Shown: piece by piece, positions 19,104 to 27,813 of the stretch
How positions within the stretch are numbered: position 1 is the first letter of the stretch
How the letters are laid out: the number at the start of each line of letters is the position of its first letter
From: Pyxidicoccus sp. MSG2
GTDB lineage: Bacteria > Myxococcota > Myxococcia > Myxococcales > Myxococcaceae
Length of the DNA: 64,000 bases
NCBI RefSeq assembly: GCF_026626705.1
Contig: NZ_JAPNKC010000001.1
Span: forward strand, 7,520,001 to 7,584,000
Reading direction: 5' to 3'
Notes under the pieces: model-generated
Told to the model about the DNA's origin: nothing
The model's database searches: none
What the model saw: only the letters and a program-made list of their open reading frames with translations
Translations under genes and position numbers: made by a program

Positions 19104-19886
19104 TCAGTGCTCGGAAGACGACGACGGGCGAGGCGACGGGGGGCGGCGGTGGGCGGGCGTGCGGCGCCTGTGGATGGCGTAGGGCCGGTAGAACGACTCC
19201 CAGAGGGCGGCGCGTCGGCCCCGGGGGCGCGTGCGCAGCTCCCCCATGGGGGCGCGGATGAAGAAGGAGGAGATGAACAGGTAGGTGGCGGCGATGGTGA
19301 GGAAGACCAGGAAGGCCATCACCACGGGGCCGGGGAGCCAGGCCACATGGGCGCGGTACAGGAACTCGGCGAAGTCCTTCGGCGGCTTGGGGTGGCTGTA
19401 GACCTTCACGAACCACGTGGCCATCAGGACCATCAGGATGGGCCCGTAGGCGCGGTTGAGCCGCGTGGAGATGGCGGAGAAGAGCGACAGCTGGATTTGC
19501 GGGCGGGACATCTCCACCGCCAGTTCGCGCATCGCGTCCGGGTCCACGGGCTCGCGCCGGAGCATGGGCGCCCACCAACCGTCCTCCAGCAGACGGACCC
19601 GGCGGTTCCACAAGTCGTAGTAGCGGTAGCGCCGCGCCTCGATGAGGAGGAAGGACAACACCATCCAGATGCCCACCAGGAAGGTGACGTGGGAGCTCTG
19701 CGGTGTGGCGAAGCCGAAGGAGATGACGGCCGCCGTCGTGGTGAGCGCCCAGTTGGTGGTGGTGTCCAGGCGCGTGCGCCACGTGTCGGAGCGGCTCAGC
19801 TCGCCACGGAAGAGCTGCGCCATGGCCTGCTGCGAGAGCCAGGGCGGCTCCAGCAAGTCGTTCTTGTTGCGCTCGGTGCCTGCCAT
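19104..19886 (-). CDS. DUF2270-like multi-pass membrane protein
   Basis: A 260-aa protein with an N-terminal amphipathic start and four hydrophobic segments: 'WALTTTAAVISFGFATPQ', 'FLVGIWMVLSFLLIEARR', 'GPILMVLMATWFVKVY', and 'PVVMAFLVFLTIAATYLFIS'. The segment 'EARRYRYYDLWNRRVRLLED' between helices 2 and 3 is the most distinctive part and matches my recollection of DUF2270. The tail is Arg/Pro/Ser-rich. ATG 19886 begins just before the conserved region. No function is known. It lies 154 bp upstream of isocitrate dehydrogenase and diverges from the sensor kinase at 19992. Confidence 0.65.
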   Translation of the reverse strand: MAGTERNKNDLLEPPWLSQQAMAQLFRGELSRSDTWRTRLDTTTNWALTTTAAVISFGFATPQSSHVTFLVGIWMVLSFLLIEARRYRYYDLWNRRVRLLEDGWWAPMLRREPVDPDAMRELAVEMSRPQIQLSLFSAISTRLNRAYGPILMVLMATWFVKVYSHPKPPKDFAEFLYRAHVAWLPGPVVMAFLVFLTIAATYLFISSFFIRAPMGELRTRPRGRRAALWESFYRPYAIHRRRTPAHRRPPSPRPSSSSEH

Positions 19887-19991
19887 CCGTCCCTGCAAGG
19901 TGGGACGACTGCCAGGCGGATGCAACGCGGGTGATGACCGGCCAACGCGCGGTGGCGGGGCGGCGAGCAGCCAGGCAGGCGCAGGGTGGCC

Positions 19992-22100
19992 ATGGCGGGC
20001 GGGCGTGCGCACCTTCCCGTCTTGAACGTGTCCGCCGTGAATCCCATCCAGGCCCTCTCCGACCTGCTCCAGGAAGAGCGCGAACGCGTGGCGCGCCTCT
20101 GGGCGAAGCGCCTGCGCGCCGAGACGTACGAGGTGGACATCCCGGGACGCGACTTGCGCGCCCCACTGCGCCGGCTCCTGGACGAGCTGGCCCGGCTGCT
20201 CAGGGACCGGGGGGATGATGCGGTGCGCCTGTGGCCGGAGGTGGTGCGCTCACACGGCGCCTTTCGCTACAGCCAGAGCTTCGACCCCGAGGACCTGACG
20301 CGCGAGTTCAAGTCCCTCGAGGAGGTGCTGCTGTACGTCTACGGGCGCCGCAACGGGAACTCCATCGAGCCCGAGGTGGCGGAGCTCATCGCCGAGCTGG
20401 TGTGGGAGGCGCACGCGGCGGCGCAGGCGTCCTATGCGCGGGTGCTGAAGACGGAGGAGGTGCGCTTCCGCGAGGCGGCGGTGATGGAGTCGGTGCTCAA
20501 CCAGGTGGACGTGGGCATCCTCCTCGCGGAGGTGGACGGCACGGTGTCGTTCGTCACGCCGCCGGTGAGCCGGCTGATGGGGCTGCCCATGCGCGCGGTG
20601 CTGGGCGCGCGCGCGGCGAACACGCTCAGCCCGGTGCTGTCGCAGGTGAACGCGCGCCACCTGACCGGTGAGCCGTTCAAGGTGACGGACATGCCCTTCC
20701 TGCGCGCGCTCAAGGAGAAGGGGCCGGTGCGCGGGGTGATGATGGTGGTGGAGCGTCCCAGCGGCGGCGAGGCCACGCTGGAGCTGAGCGCCACGCCCGT
20801 CTGGGAGGAGGAGGGTGAGCTGGCCGGCGCCATCCAGACCTTCACCGACCGCACCGAGGCGGTGAACAAGACGAAGGCGCTGCAGAGCGCGCACGGCGAG
20901 CTGCGCCGCCTCCAGGGGCGCCTGTTGCAGCGCACCCGTCAGCAGGCGCTGGGGCAGCTGGCCAGCGGCGCGGCGCACGCGCTCAACAACTTCCTCAACG
21001 TGCTGCGGCTGCGAATCACGCTGTTGCAGCGCGAGTTCAAGGCCGAGCACCTGGAGGCGCTCGACAAGACGGTGGGGCAGATTGGCGAGCTGGTGGCGCG
21101 GCTGCAGGAGTTCAACGTGCAGCGCACCCAGGAGCAGCCCACCGACGTGCCGGTGGACCAGACGGTGCGCGAGGCGCTGGAGCTGGCGCGCGGGGAGCTG
21201 GAGCAGCGCGAGCACCCCGTCCACGTGGACCTGGACCTGGGCAGCCCGGGGCAGGTGCGTGCGGACGCGGGCTTCTTCCGCGAGCTCATCGTCAACCTGC
21301 TGCTCTCCGCGAGAGACCGCATGGAGAATGGAGGCCGGCTGCGCGTCACCACCCGTGCGGAGGGCGAGCCGTGGCTGACGTTGCGCATCGAGGACGAGGG
21401 CCCGCCGTACGCGGTGGAGGAGCTGACGCAGCTGTTCGACCCGCTGCGGAGGGACACCGGGGCGCCGCAGCTGTCGCTGTACCTGGCGGTGGCGCGCGCG
21501 CAGGTGCAGCGCTGGGGTGGCGAGCTGACGGCGGAGAACAGCACCTCGGGACACGGTGCGGCCTTCGTGGTGCGGCTGCCGCGCGTACATGAGGCGGCGG
21601 CGCAGGCGCCCCGCGGGGAGGCCTCGCGCGCGGAGGTGACGCGGCCGGAGGCGCCCCGGCGCTTCCAGAAGACGCGCCGCGTGCTGGTGGTGGATGACGA
21701 TTTGGACAACGCGCGGATGATGGCGGAGGTGCTGGGCGAGGAGGGTTACGAGGTGCAGGTGGCCATCAGCCCGGAGGTGGCGCTGGGGATGTGGGACCGG
21801 CGCCGCTTCGATGCCGCGCTGCTGGACGCCGTCATGCCGGAGATGAGTGGGTGGGAGCTGGCGCGCGAGCTGCGACAGCGCTCGCCGCAGACGCTGCTCG
21901 CCATCGTCACCGGCATGGACGTGCGCGGGCAGAACCGCGCCAACCTGGCGCTGGTGGACGCGGTGTTCCGCAAGCCCATCGACGTGGGCGCGCTGGACGA
22001 CTTCCTCGGCCAGTCGGAGGGCGGCGCGGGCGAGGGCGGGCCGGCCGGGGAGGCGGGCCCGGAGGCGCCGGACCTGGGCCCCTCGGGAATCCAGCACTGA
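19992..22100 (+). CDS. hybrid sensor kinase with PAS, weak ATPase site and receiver domain
   Basis: A 702-aa cytosolic hybrid. Residues ~10-150 form an all-helical sensory domain ('LLQEERERVARLWAKRLRAE', RsbRD-like). A PAS domain spans ~160-285 ('VMESVLNQVDVGILLAEVDG'). The HisKA helix is 'LGQLASGAAHALNNFLNVLR' with its His. The HATPase region is unusual: the N-box reads NLLLSARDRM and the G1 box DEGPPY, missing the second Gly of D-x-G-x-G. A receiver domain with 'VLVVDDDLDN', LLDAVMPEMSG and a conserved FRKP closes the protein, followed by a Gly/Pro-rich tail. The start is uncertain: ATG 19992, GTG 19986 and GTG 20028 are all open. Confidence 0.82.
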   Translation: MAGGRAHLPVLNVSAVNPIQALSDLLQEERERVARLWAKRLRAETYEVDIPGRDLRAPLRRLLDELARLLRDRGDDAVRLWPEVVRSHGAFRYSQSFDPEDLTREFKSLEEVLLYVYGRRNGNSIEPEVAELIAELVWEAHAAAQASYARVLKTEEVRFREAAVMESVLNQVDVGILLAEVDGTVSFVTPPVSRLMGLPMRAVLGARAANTLSPVLSQVNARHLTGEPFKVTDMPFLRALKEKGPVRGVMMVVERPSGGEATLELSATPVWEEEGELAGAIQTFTDRTEAVNKTKALQSAHGELRRLQGRLLQRTRQQALGQLASGAAHALNNFLNVLRLRITLLQREFKAEHLEALDKTVGQIGELVARLQEFNVQRTQEQPTDVPVDQTVREALELARGELEQREHPVHVDLDLGSPGQVRADAGFFRELIVNLLLSARDRMENGGRLRVTTRAEGEPWLTLRIEDEGPPYAVEELTQLFDPLRRDTGAPQLSLYLAVARAQVQRWGGELTAENSTSGHGAAFVVRLPRVHEAAAQAPRGEASRAEVTRPEAPRRFQKTRRVLVVDDDLDNARMMAEVLGEEGYEVQVAISPEVALGMWDRRRFDAALLDAVMPEMSGWELARELRQRSPQTLLAIVTGMDVRGQNRANLALVDAVFRKPIDVGALDDFLGQSEGGAGEGGPAGEAGPEAPDLGPSGIQH

Positions 22101-22156
22101 GCGCGCCGCGCGAGGCCTTCACGCGGTGCGGGCCGTGTCGGCGGAGTTGCCACGCT

Positions 22157-22984
22157 TCACTCCCGCAGGCGTGAGCGAGCACCGGGCGACAGCCGGAGCA
22201 CCTCGGGCGCGGACTTGAGGCGGCGCTTCAACTCCGGCTCCACGCGCGCGCTCCACGCCTGCGAGGCCGTGAGCCGTGACAGGCGCTCCTGGAGGGCCTC
22301 GGCGGAAGGCGCGCCGGAGAACCAGACGAAGACGTGCTCACCTTCCCGGACGGGCAGCGGGGTGAAGGTGTTGGGGCTGTCGTCCGTCTGGAAGTACGCC
22401 GAGACGGGCAGGCCGGCCTCGGCCAGCGCGGGCTTCAATTCGTTCTCGAAGAAGCGGACGAAGTCCTCATCCACTGGCGCGTCGAAGGAGTACACGGTGG
22501 CGAGGACCACGCTCGGGGGAATGGCGGTGGCACCCTTCGGGGGACGCTCGCCCAGGGGGTGGCCGAAGCCGGAGTCGGGGCGGGAGGGCTTGAGCAGCAG
22601 CACGTTGGAGGAGTCCAGCATGGTGCCGTTCGCCGTCTCGCGGTTCGCCTTCCAGACGGGGCCGCCGTAGAAGGTGGTGAGCCCCTGGTGTCGCGAGGCC
22701 ATGTCGGAGAAGCCCCGGAGCCAGACGAAGCGCTCGGGCCGGTCGAGGTCGCGGAACTCCCCCGGAATGGGCATGCCGACGGCCTCCTGGCTTTCGATGA
22801 ACTCGCGCTCGAAGAGGTCCACCAGCGTGTCCCGCTGTCCGGGCTTCAGGGTGTACTGGCGGAGCTCGACAATCGCGCAGCAGGAGTCGTGGGGCATGGA
22901 GGGCGCGTCCGTGGTGGGTCGGGAGCCCGCGCAGGCCAGCGAGAGCAGCAGGAGGGCGGGAGTGAAGACTTGAGGCCGTGGCAT
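22157..22984 (-). CDS. NIPSNAP-family lipoprotein
   Basis: A 275-aa protein that starts MPRPQVFTPALLLLSLACAG, a lipoprotein signal with lipobox SLAC. Two ferredoxin-like NIPSNAP repeats follow. The first begins 'CCAIVELRQYTLKPGQRDTL' and contains 'FVWLRGFSDMASRHQGLTTF'; the second runs from 'LATVYSFDAPVDEDFVRFFE' to 'HVFVWFSGAPSAEALQERL'. NIPSNAP domains are dimeric alpha/beta barrels of uncertain, sometimes monooxygenase-like function; surface-lipoprotein versions are rarely described. The gene diverges from a MocR regulator, 80 bp start to start, which suggests MocR control (inference). Confidence 0.75.
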   Translation of the reverse strand: MPRPQVFTPALLLLSLACAGSRPTTDAPSMPHDSCCAIVELRQYTLKPGQRDTLVDLFEREFIESQEAVGMPIPGEFRDLDRPERFVWLRGFSDMASRHQGLTTFYGGPVWKANRETANGTMLDSSNVLLLKPSRPDSGFGHPLGERPPKGATAIPPSVVLATVYSFDAPVDEDFVRFFENELKPALAEAGLPVSAYFQTDDSPNTFTPLPVREGEHVFVWFSGAPSAEALQERLSRLTASQAWSARVEPELKRRLKSAPEVLRLSPGARSRLRE

Positions 22985-23007
22985 GGGCCGCAATGTCCAT
23001 GCTGGAG

Positions 23008-23051
23008 TGGCCATCCTCAATGACCGCTTTGGCCGGCTACCGTATGGCCAT
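23008..23051. promoter_or_regulatory. candidate MocR operator: repeated TGGCCAT
   Basis: In the 80-bp divergent spacer TGGCCAT occurs at 23008-23014 and 23045-23051, 37 bp apart; TTGGCCGG lies between. MocR/PdxR regulators commonly bind direct repeats between their own gene and a divergent target. TGGCCA is also palindromic, and the site is unproven. Confidence 0.35.
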
Positions 23052-23064
23052 TATCCTGCGGGCC

Positions 23065-24543
23065 ATGAAGCGAGCCCCGTCGGGCATCGTCCCCATCATC
23101 GCGGTGGACCGCCGCTCGGCCGTGCCGCTGTACCGGCAGATATACGAGGGCTATCGCGAGGCCATCGTCGACCGGCGGCTGCGCGCGGGAGAGCGGCTGC
23201 CCTCGACGCGGAGCCTGTCCACCGAGCTGGGAATCTCCCGCATCCCCATCCTGGGCGCCTTCGAGCAGCTCCTCGCGGAGGGCTACTTCGAGAGCCGCGT
23301 GGGGGCGGGCACCTTCGTCGCCCGCTCGCTCCCCGACGAGGCGCCACCGGCCGATGCCCACGCCCCGGTGCGAGGCACCCCGGGCCGGCGCATCCTCTCG
23401 CAGGGGAGCGCGGTCCTCGGAGAGAGCCTCACGTCCGAGCCCTGGCACGGAGGCTGGGGCGCGTTTCGCGTGAGCCAGCCCGCGGTGGACCACTTCCCGT
23501 TCCAGGTCTGGTCGGCGCTGCTGGCGCGGCACTCGCGCAACCCCACCCGGAGCCTGCTGACCTATGGCGACCCCATGGGGTACCGGCCGTTTCGCGAGGC
23601 GCTCGCCGCGTACCTGCGCACGTCGCGCGCGGTGCGGTGCGAGGCGGACCACATCATGGTGGTGAGCGGCTCGCAGCAGGCGCTGGAATTGTCGGCGCGT
23701 GTGCTGCTGGACGCGCGCAGTCCCGTCTGGATGGAGGAACCGGGCTACCCGGGGGCGAAGGACGTGCTCACGATGGCGGGCGCTCGCATGGTGCCAGTGC
23801 CCGTGGACGCGGAGGGGCTGGACGTGAGCGCGGGCATCGAGCGCTGCGCGAATGCGAGGGCCGCGTATGTCACGCCTTCGCACCAGTACCCGCTCGGGGT
23901 GACGCTGAGCGCGTCGCGCCGGCTGCAATTGCTGGACTGGGCGCAGCGCAGCGGCGCGTGGATTCTGGAGGACGACTACGACAGCGAGTACCGCTACGAG
24001 AGCCTCCCCGTGTCCGCGCTGCAGGGGCTGGATAGGGATGCGCGCGTCATCTACATCGGGACCTTCAGCAAGGTGCTCTTCCCGGCGCTGCGGGTGGGTT
24101 ACATGGTGCTCCCACCGGACCTCGTGCCGCGCTTCGCGCGCGTGCGCGATGCGATGGACATCTTCCCGCCCACGCTCTTCCAGGCGGCGCTGACGGACTT
24201 CCTCACCGAGGGCCACTTCGCGCGTCACCTGCGGAAGATGCGGCAGCTCTATCGCGAGCGGCGCACGGTGCTCGTGGAGTCGCTCGCCCAGGAACTGGGC
24301 GACACGGTGGAGGTCCTCGGCGCGCAGGCGGGCATGCACCTGGTGGCGGCCCTGCCGAAGCGCTTCAAGGACCGACAGCTCTCCGAGCGCGCCGCGAAGG
24401 AGGGCATCTGGGCCATGCCGCTGTCGTCCTGCTACCTGGAGAAGGCGTCCCGACCGGGGCTGGTGCTGGGGTACGGCGGTACGGACGCCGGGCGGATTCC
24501 GGACGCGGTGCGACGGCTCCGGAAGGCCATTCGCGCAGGCTGA
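23065..24543 (+). CDS. MocR/PdxR-type regulator (GntR HTH + aminotransferase fold)
   Basis: A 492-aa fusion regulator. Residues ~15-85 are a GntR winged helix ('VPLYRQIYEGYREAIVDRRL', 'LPSTRSLSTELGISRIPILG'). The rest is a fold-type I aminotransferase domain with 'YGDPMGYRPFREALAAYLR', 'WMEEPGYPGAKDVL', 'PSHQYPLGVTLSASRRLQLL' and the PLP lysine Lys336 in 'IGTFSKVLFPALR'. All cofactor residues that can be seen are kept, so it probably binds PLP or a PLP-amino acid adduct as effector. ATG 23065 follows a run of in-frame codons that lie in the operator region, so the shorter start is preferred. Its likely targets are itself and the divergent NIPSNAP lipoprotein gene. Confidence 0.9.
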   Translation: MKRAPSGIVPIIAVDRRSAVPLYRQIYEGYREAIVDRRLRAGERLPSTRSLSTELGISRIPILGAFEQLLAEGYFESRVGAGTFVARSLPDEAPPADAHAPVRGTPGRRILSQGSAVLGESLTSEPWHGGWGAFRVSQPAVDHFPFQVWSALLARHSRNPTRSLLTYGDPMGYRPFREALAAYLRTSRAVRCEADHIMVVSGSQQALELSARVLLDARSPVWMEEPGYPGAKDVLTMAGARMVPVPVDAEGLDVSAGIERCANARAAYVTPSHQYPLGVTLSASRRLQLLDWAQRSGAWILEDDYDSEYRYESLPVSALQGLDRDARVIYIGTFSKVLFPALRVGYMVLPPDLVPRFARVRDAMDIFPPTLFQAALTDFLTEGHFARHLRKMRQLYRERRTVLVESLAQELGDTVEVLGAQAGMHLVAALPKRFKDRQLSERAAKEGIWAMPLSSCYLEKASRPGLVLGYGGTDAGRIPDAVRRLRKAIRAG

Positions 24544-24596
24544 CAATCCTGCCCATGGGGTTGGGCCCGCCCGGGCGTGGCACTAGAGTCGCGCGG

Positions 24597-25856
24597 GTGA
24601 GCGCCTCCCAAGAACTGGAGCGCGTCCGCCGGAAGGTGGAGGCGGGCGAGAGTCTCAGCGACACGGAGTTGGAGTTGCTGCGCGTGGAGGCACGCAGCAC
24701 GCCCGGCCCGACGCCGAGGCTCGCGGTGGCCCATGCGCTCATCAACGCGGGTGCAGAGCGCGAGGCCCTGCCATTGCTGGAGTCCCTGCGACGCGACTTC
24801 CCCCGGGACATACCCGTGCGTCTGGGCCTCGCCCGCGCGCTGCTGGGCCTGGAGCGCCATGGCGACGCGGAGGCGTTGCTGCGCGAGGTGCGGGCGCAGG
24901 AGCCGGATGACCCTGAAGTCCTCAAGGTGCTCGCGGTGCTCGGGCTGCGGCGCGGCGAGGCCGACAAGGCCCGCGCGTATGTGAAGGACGCGCTCGAGCG
25001 AGACCCCTTCGACGCCGAGGCCCGGCTGCTGAAGGAGGAGCTGGAGGCCGCCGACCTGCCGCCTCCGCCCGCGCCCCAGGAGCAGGTGCTGCGTCCGGAG
25101 TTCACCACGGCGCTCGCCGCCGCGCTGGGCCGGGCCCGGGTGACCTTCCGGCGGCAGGGGAAGGACCTGTTGGTGAAGCTCGCCTCGGGAGGAGTGGGGC
25201 GCGTGGACGTGGGCTCGCTGTACGCGGCGTGGTGTGAGTCGCCGGGCACGGAAGGGCTCACCGCGCACGTGGATGCGCTGGCGGCGCGGCTGGGAGGACT
25301 CTCCTCGGGTCTGAGCGCGGAGGGCGCCGCGCTGGAGTCACGGCTGCGGCCGGTGTTGCGGCCGGCGGACTTCGCGGCGCGGGCAGTGGGCGCGCTGCAC
25401 CGGCCGGGCCCCGCGGGCCTGAAGGTCTTCTACGTGCTGGAGGACGCCGACTTCGTGCGCTACCTGCCGGAGTCCGCGCTGGCCCCCGTGGGACTCACGG
25501 CCGAGGCGGTGGACGCGGCGGCCTGGCGCAACCTGGAGGCGAGCCCCGCGCCGGTGCGGCCCGTCCTCATCGACCAGGGAGAGGTGCGGCTCGCGGAGGC
25601 CTTCTCCGGACTGTGGGCCGTGGCGGCGGGAGATGGCCACGACGGTGCACGCCTGCTCACCACGTCGCAGCGGGAGCGGTTGACGCTGGAGGCCGGTGAC
25701 GAACCGCTGCGGGTGTCGCTGGGCCGACGGGAATTGGCCCTCGTCTGCCGCGAGTCGGACGCCGCCGCGCGGGAAGCGCTGGAGCGACTGGTGCCGTCTC
25801 CTGATGGGATTGCAGGCGTCTTCCGCCTCACCGCGGAGGGACTCTCCGCTGTGTGA
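24597..25856 (+). CDS. TPR protein, unknown function
   Basis: A 419-aa protein whose N-terminal half carries tetratricopeptide repeats. 'AVAHALINAGAEREALPLLE', 'RLGLARALLGLERHGDAEAL' and 'VLKVLAVLGLRRGEADKARA' align as three consecutive TPR units near residues 35-145. The C-terminal 240 residues ('FTTALAAALGRARVTFRRQG' onward) are not recognised and contain no obvious catalytic motif or membrane segment. GTG 24597 (VSASQELERV) is chosen because it starts the helical region; an in-frame ATG at 24555 would add 14 unremarkable residues. It converges on the DUF4230 gene with three bases between stops. Confidence 0.6.
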   Translation: MSASQELERVRRKVEAGESLSDTELELLRVEARSTPGPTPRLAVAHALINAGAEREALPLLESLRRDFPRDIPVRLGLARALLGLERHGDAEALLREVRAQEPDDPEVLKVLAVLGLRRGEADKARAYVKDALERDPFDAEARLLKEELEAADLPPPPAPQEQVLRPEFTTALAAALGRARVTFRRQGKDLLVKLASGGVGRVDVGSLYAAWCESPGTEGLTAHVDALAARLGGLSSGLSAEGAALESRLRPVLRPADFAARAVGALHRPGPAGLKVFYVLEDADFVRYLPESALAPVGLTAEAVDAAAWRNLEASPAPVRPVLIDQGEVRLAEAFSGLWAVAAGDGHDGARLLTTSQRERLTLEAGDEPLRVSLGRRELALVCRESDAAAREALERLVPSPDGIAGVFRLTAEGLSAV

Positions 25857-25859
25857 AGG

Positions 25860-26474
25860 TCAGCCCGCGGTGGCCGTGGGCAGGTTCTCCACGAAGAGCA
25901 CCTCGCGGTAGCCCAGCGTGAGCAGCAGTGCGCGCAGGGAGCGCTCCGCGGAGTCCCGGGCGCGCTGGCGCAGGCGAGAATCGGCGCGCACCTCCTGCTC
26001 GAAGGCCACGCGAGCCTTCTCCAGGAGCTGCGCCGTCTGCGCGCTGTCCAGGTTGGAGTCGATGACCTCCGTCTCCCCGGGGCGCAGCTCCACCTTCACC
26101 TCCAGCGGCGGCAGCACCACGTACACGCGGGTGCCAGCCACCTGGAGGTGGGACGCGTCGAAGCGCTGGAAGTCGAAGCCCAGCCGCGCGTCCGCGAAGA
26201 CGATGGCGCGGCCATGCTGATTGCGAATCGTGTAGGCGGCCCAGCTCAGCACGTCCTTCCACAGCGCGTCGGTGGCCTCGGGCTGGGGACTGAAGGCCAC
26301 CTTCTTGTAGAGGGACACATCCAGCGTCTCCAGCCGGGCCACGTCGCGCATCTGCTGCACGACGGACGGCGTGTCCGGCAGGGAGGTGGGCGGCGGGCGG
26401 AGGAGCAGCCAGGCGCCCACCGCGCCGAGCGTGGCACCCAGGAGGATGGTGAGGACTCGCGAGAGGTGCGCCAT
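25860..26474 (-). CDS. DUF4230-like membrane-anchored protein
   Basis: A 204-aa protein with an N-terminal transmembrane anchor (MAHLSRVLTILLGATLGAVG to about residue 25) and an extracytoplasmic domain. The domain has the features of DUF4230: 'LYKKVAFSPQPEATDALW', 'NQHGRAIVFADARLGFDF', and the repeated-strand core 'VAGTRVYVVLPPLEVKVELR' followed by an amphipathic helix ('SAQTAQLLEKARVAFEQEVR'). The family is widespread, with unknown function. ATG 26474 lies right before the hydrophobic segment. Confidence 0.65.
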   Translation of the reverse strand: MAHLSRVLTILLGATLGAVGAWLLLRPPPTSLPDTPSVVQQMRDVARLETLDVSLYKKVAFSPQPEATDALWKDVLSWAAYTIRNQHGRAIVFADARLGFDFQRFDASHLQVAGTRVYVVLPPLEVKVELRPGETEVIDSNLDSAQTAQLLEKARVAFEQEVRADSRLRQRARDSAERSLRALLLTLGYREVLFVENLPTATAG

Positions 26475-26558
26475 GGGGGCAGTGTACCTCCTTCCCTGGA
26501 GGGGACGTCTGGGGCACGGTGTGCGCACGGGAGCGACGTGTCGCGTGGAGGAAGTCGG

Positions 26559-27161
26559 GTGGAGCTGACGGACAACGAGGTCGAAGCGCTGGGGACGCGC
26601 GGATATTTCATCCGGCCCGCATTCCTGGGCGAGGCGCGGGCGCACGCGGCGCGGGACGAGGCCCTGGCCCGCGCGGACTCTGGCGGCCTGCGGCCCGCGG
26701 CCATCCGGCGCGGCGCGGACCGCACGCGAGACACGGCCGTGCGCGGAGACCTCATCGACTGGGTGCTGCCGGAGCCGGGCACGCCACTGGGCGTGCTGTG
26801 GGAGTCCTTCCGCGAGCTGGGCGAGGCCCTGTCCGCCGGCGCATACCTGGGGCTCGGGCGCTTCGACTTGCAGCTCGCCTGCTACCCGGGCGGAGGGGCT
26901 CACTACGCGCGCCACCGTGACGCGTTCCCCGGCCAGTCCAACCGGCGGGCCACGGCCATCTGGTACGCCAACGCGGGCTGGACGCCGGCACACGGCGGCG
27001 TGCTGCGCCTGTACCCGGAGGACTCGGCGCCGGTGGACGTGGAGCCCTCCCTGGACCGGCTGGTGGTGTTCCTGAGCGAGCGAATCGAGCACGAGGTGCT
27101 GCCCGCCTTCGCCCCGCGCCTTGCGCTCACCGCCTGGTACTACGGGCGCGACGCGGGCTGA
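26559..27161 (+). CDS. 2-oxoglutarate/Fe(II) oxygenase (prolyl 4-hydroxylase type)
   Basis: A 200-aa 2OG-Fe(II) dioxygenase. The double-stranded beta-helix core shows the facial triad: the H-x-D pair in 'HYARHRDAFPG' and the distal His in 'LVVFLSERIEHEVLPA', with Arg in 'PRLALTAWYYG' as the 2OG carboxylate ligand. 'HGGVLRLYPED' is the typical G-G-x-L-x-L-Y strand of prolyl-4-hydroxylase/EGL-9-like proteins. The substrate (protein or small molecule) is not predictable. The start is GTG 26559, preceded by GGAGGAAG; no ATG fits. It is divergent from the DUF4230 gene. Confidence 0.82.
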   Translation: MELTDNEVEALGTRGYFIRPAFLGEARAHAARDEALARADSGGLRPAAIRRGADRTRDTAVRGDLIDWVLPEPGTPLGVLWESFRELGEALSAGAYLGLGRFDLQLACYPGGGAHYARHRDAFPGQSNRRATAIWYANAGWTPAHGGVLRLYPEDSAPVDVEPSLDRLVVFLSERIEHEVLPAFAPRLALTAWYYGRDAG

Positions 27162-27170
27162 GCCGCGCGC

Positions 27171-27728
27171 TCACACCGCGGGCGTCAGCAGCACGACGGA
27201 GTAGCCCACGGCCGTCTTCGTCCCCGGGTTCTCGTACGAGTGCTTCTGGTCGCCCCGGAAGACGACGACGTCCCCGGGCTGGAGGTGGAAGCGCTCGCCG
27301 CTGGCGATGAGCAGCAATTCGCCGGACTCACAGGCGAGGTACTCCCGGGTGCCGGGCGTGTGGGGCACGCCGGTGATGCGCACCTGGGGCGGCAACTCCA
27401 TCCGGTCGAACTCCATGCCGGGCAGCGGGTCGGGCAGCAGCTTGCGGAGCATGCCCGCGCCGCGCATGCGGACGGGGAGGCTGGCGCGAGGGTAGTGCCG
27501 GGCGCTCGCCCGGGGCTTCGCGATGAGCTCCTCCAGGGACACCTGCAATGCGCCCGCCACCCGGTGCAGCACGGACAGCGTGGGGTTGGCCGCTCCCGAC
27601 TCGAGATTCGCCCAGGTGGCCCGGGGCACGCCCGCCAGCTTCGCGAGCTGCGCCTGCGTGGCGCCGCGCGTCTCGCGGAGCGTCCGGATGTTGCGTGCCA
27701 GCCTGTCCGGCAGGTCCTCGTCGTTCAT
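27171..27728 (-). CDS. XRE-family regulator with C-terminal cupin
   Basis: A 185-aa regulator. The HTH-XRE domain ('RLARNIRTLRETRGATQAQL' and 'AGVPRATWANLESGAANPTL') occupies residues 8-65. A cupin_2 domain follows ('REYLACESGELLLIASGERF', 'LQPGDVVVFRGDQKHSYENP'), with His retained in the second motif. XRE-cupin proteins typically sense a small ligand or redox signal and repress a divergent gene. Here the divergent neighbour is the SDR gene, with palindromic sequence between them. ATG 27728 (MNDEDLPD) starts immediately before the HTH. Confidence 0.88.
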   Translation of the reverse strand: MNDEDLPDRLARNIRTLRETRGATQAQLAKLAGVPRATWANLESGAANPTLSVLHRVAGALQVSLEELIAKPRASARHYPRASLPVRMRGAGMLRKLLPDPLPGMEFDRMELPPQVRITGVPHTPGTREYLACESGELLLIASGERFHLQPGDVVVFRGDQKHSYENPGTKTAVGYSVVLLTPAV

Positions 27729-27731
27729 GGA

Positions 27732-27767
27732 TTGGCAATCTGCCAAGGCATTGGCCGCCGCACCAAT
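27732..27767. promoter_or_regulatory. candidate operator: two inverted repeats in the divergent spacer
   Basis: TTGGCA-ATC-TGCCAA forms a perfect inverted repeat at 27732-27746; ATTGG (27750-27754) and CCAAT (27763-27767) form a second one, and TTGGCA recurs at 27771. All lie in the 85-bp gap between the XRE-cupin and SDR starts. They are good candidates for regulator binding sites, but unproven. Confidence 0.55.
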
Positions 27768-27813
27768 CTTTTGGCAGCGGCCGTGTATCCCTCCAGGCAT
27801 GGAGGACATACGC

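Noticed and set aside
24570..24600. TGGCAC-N5-TCGC resembling a sigma-54 promoter before the TPR gene
   Set aside because: It abuts the start codon (GTG 24597), leaving no leader, and differs from the consensus at the -12.
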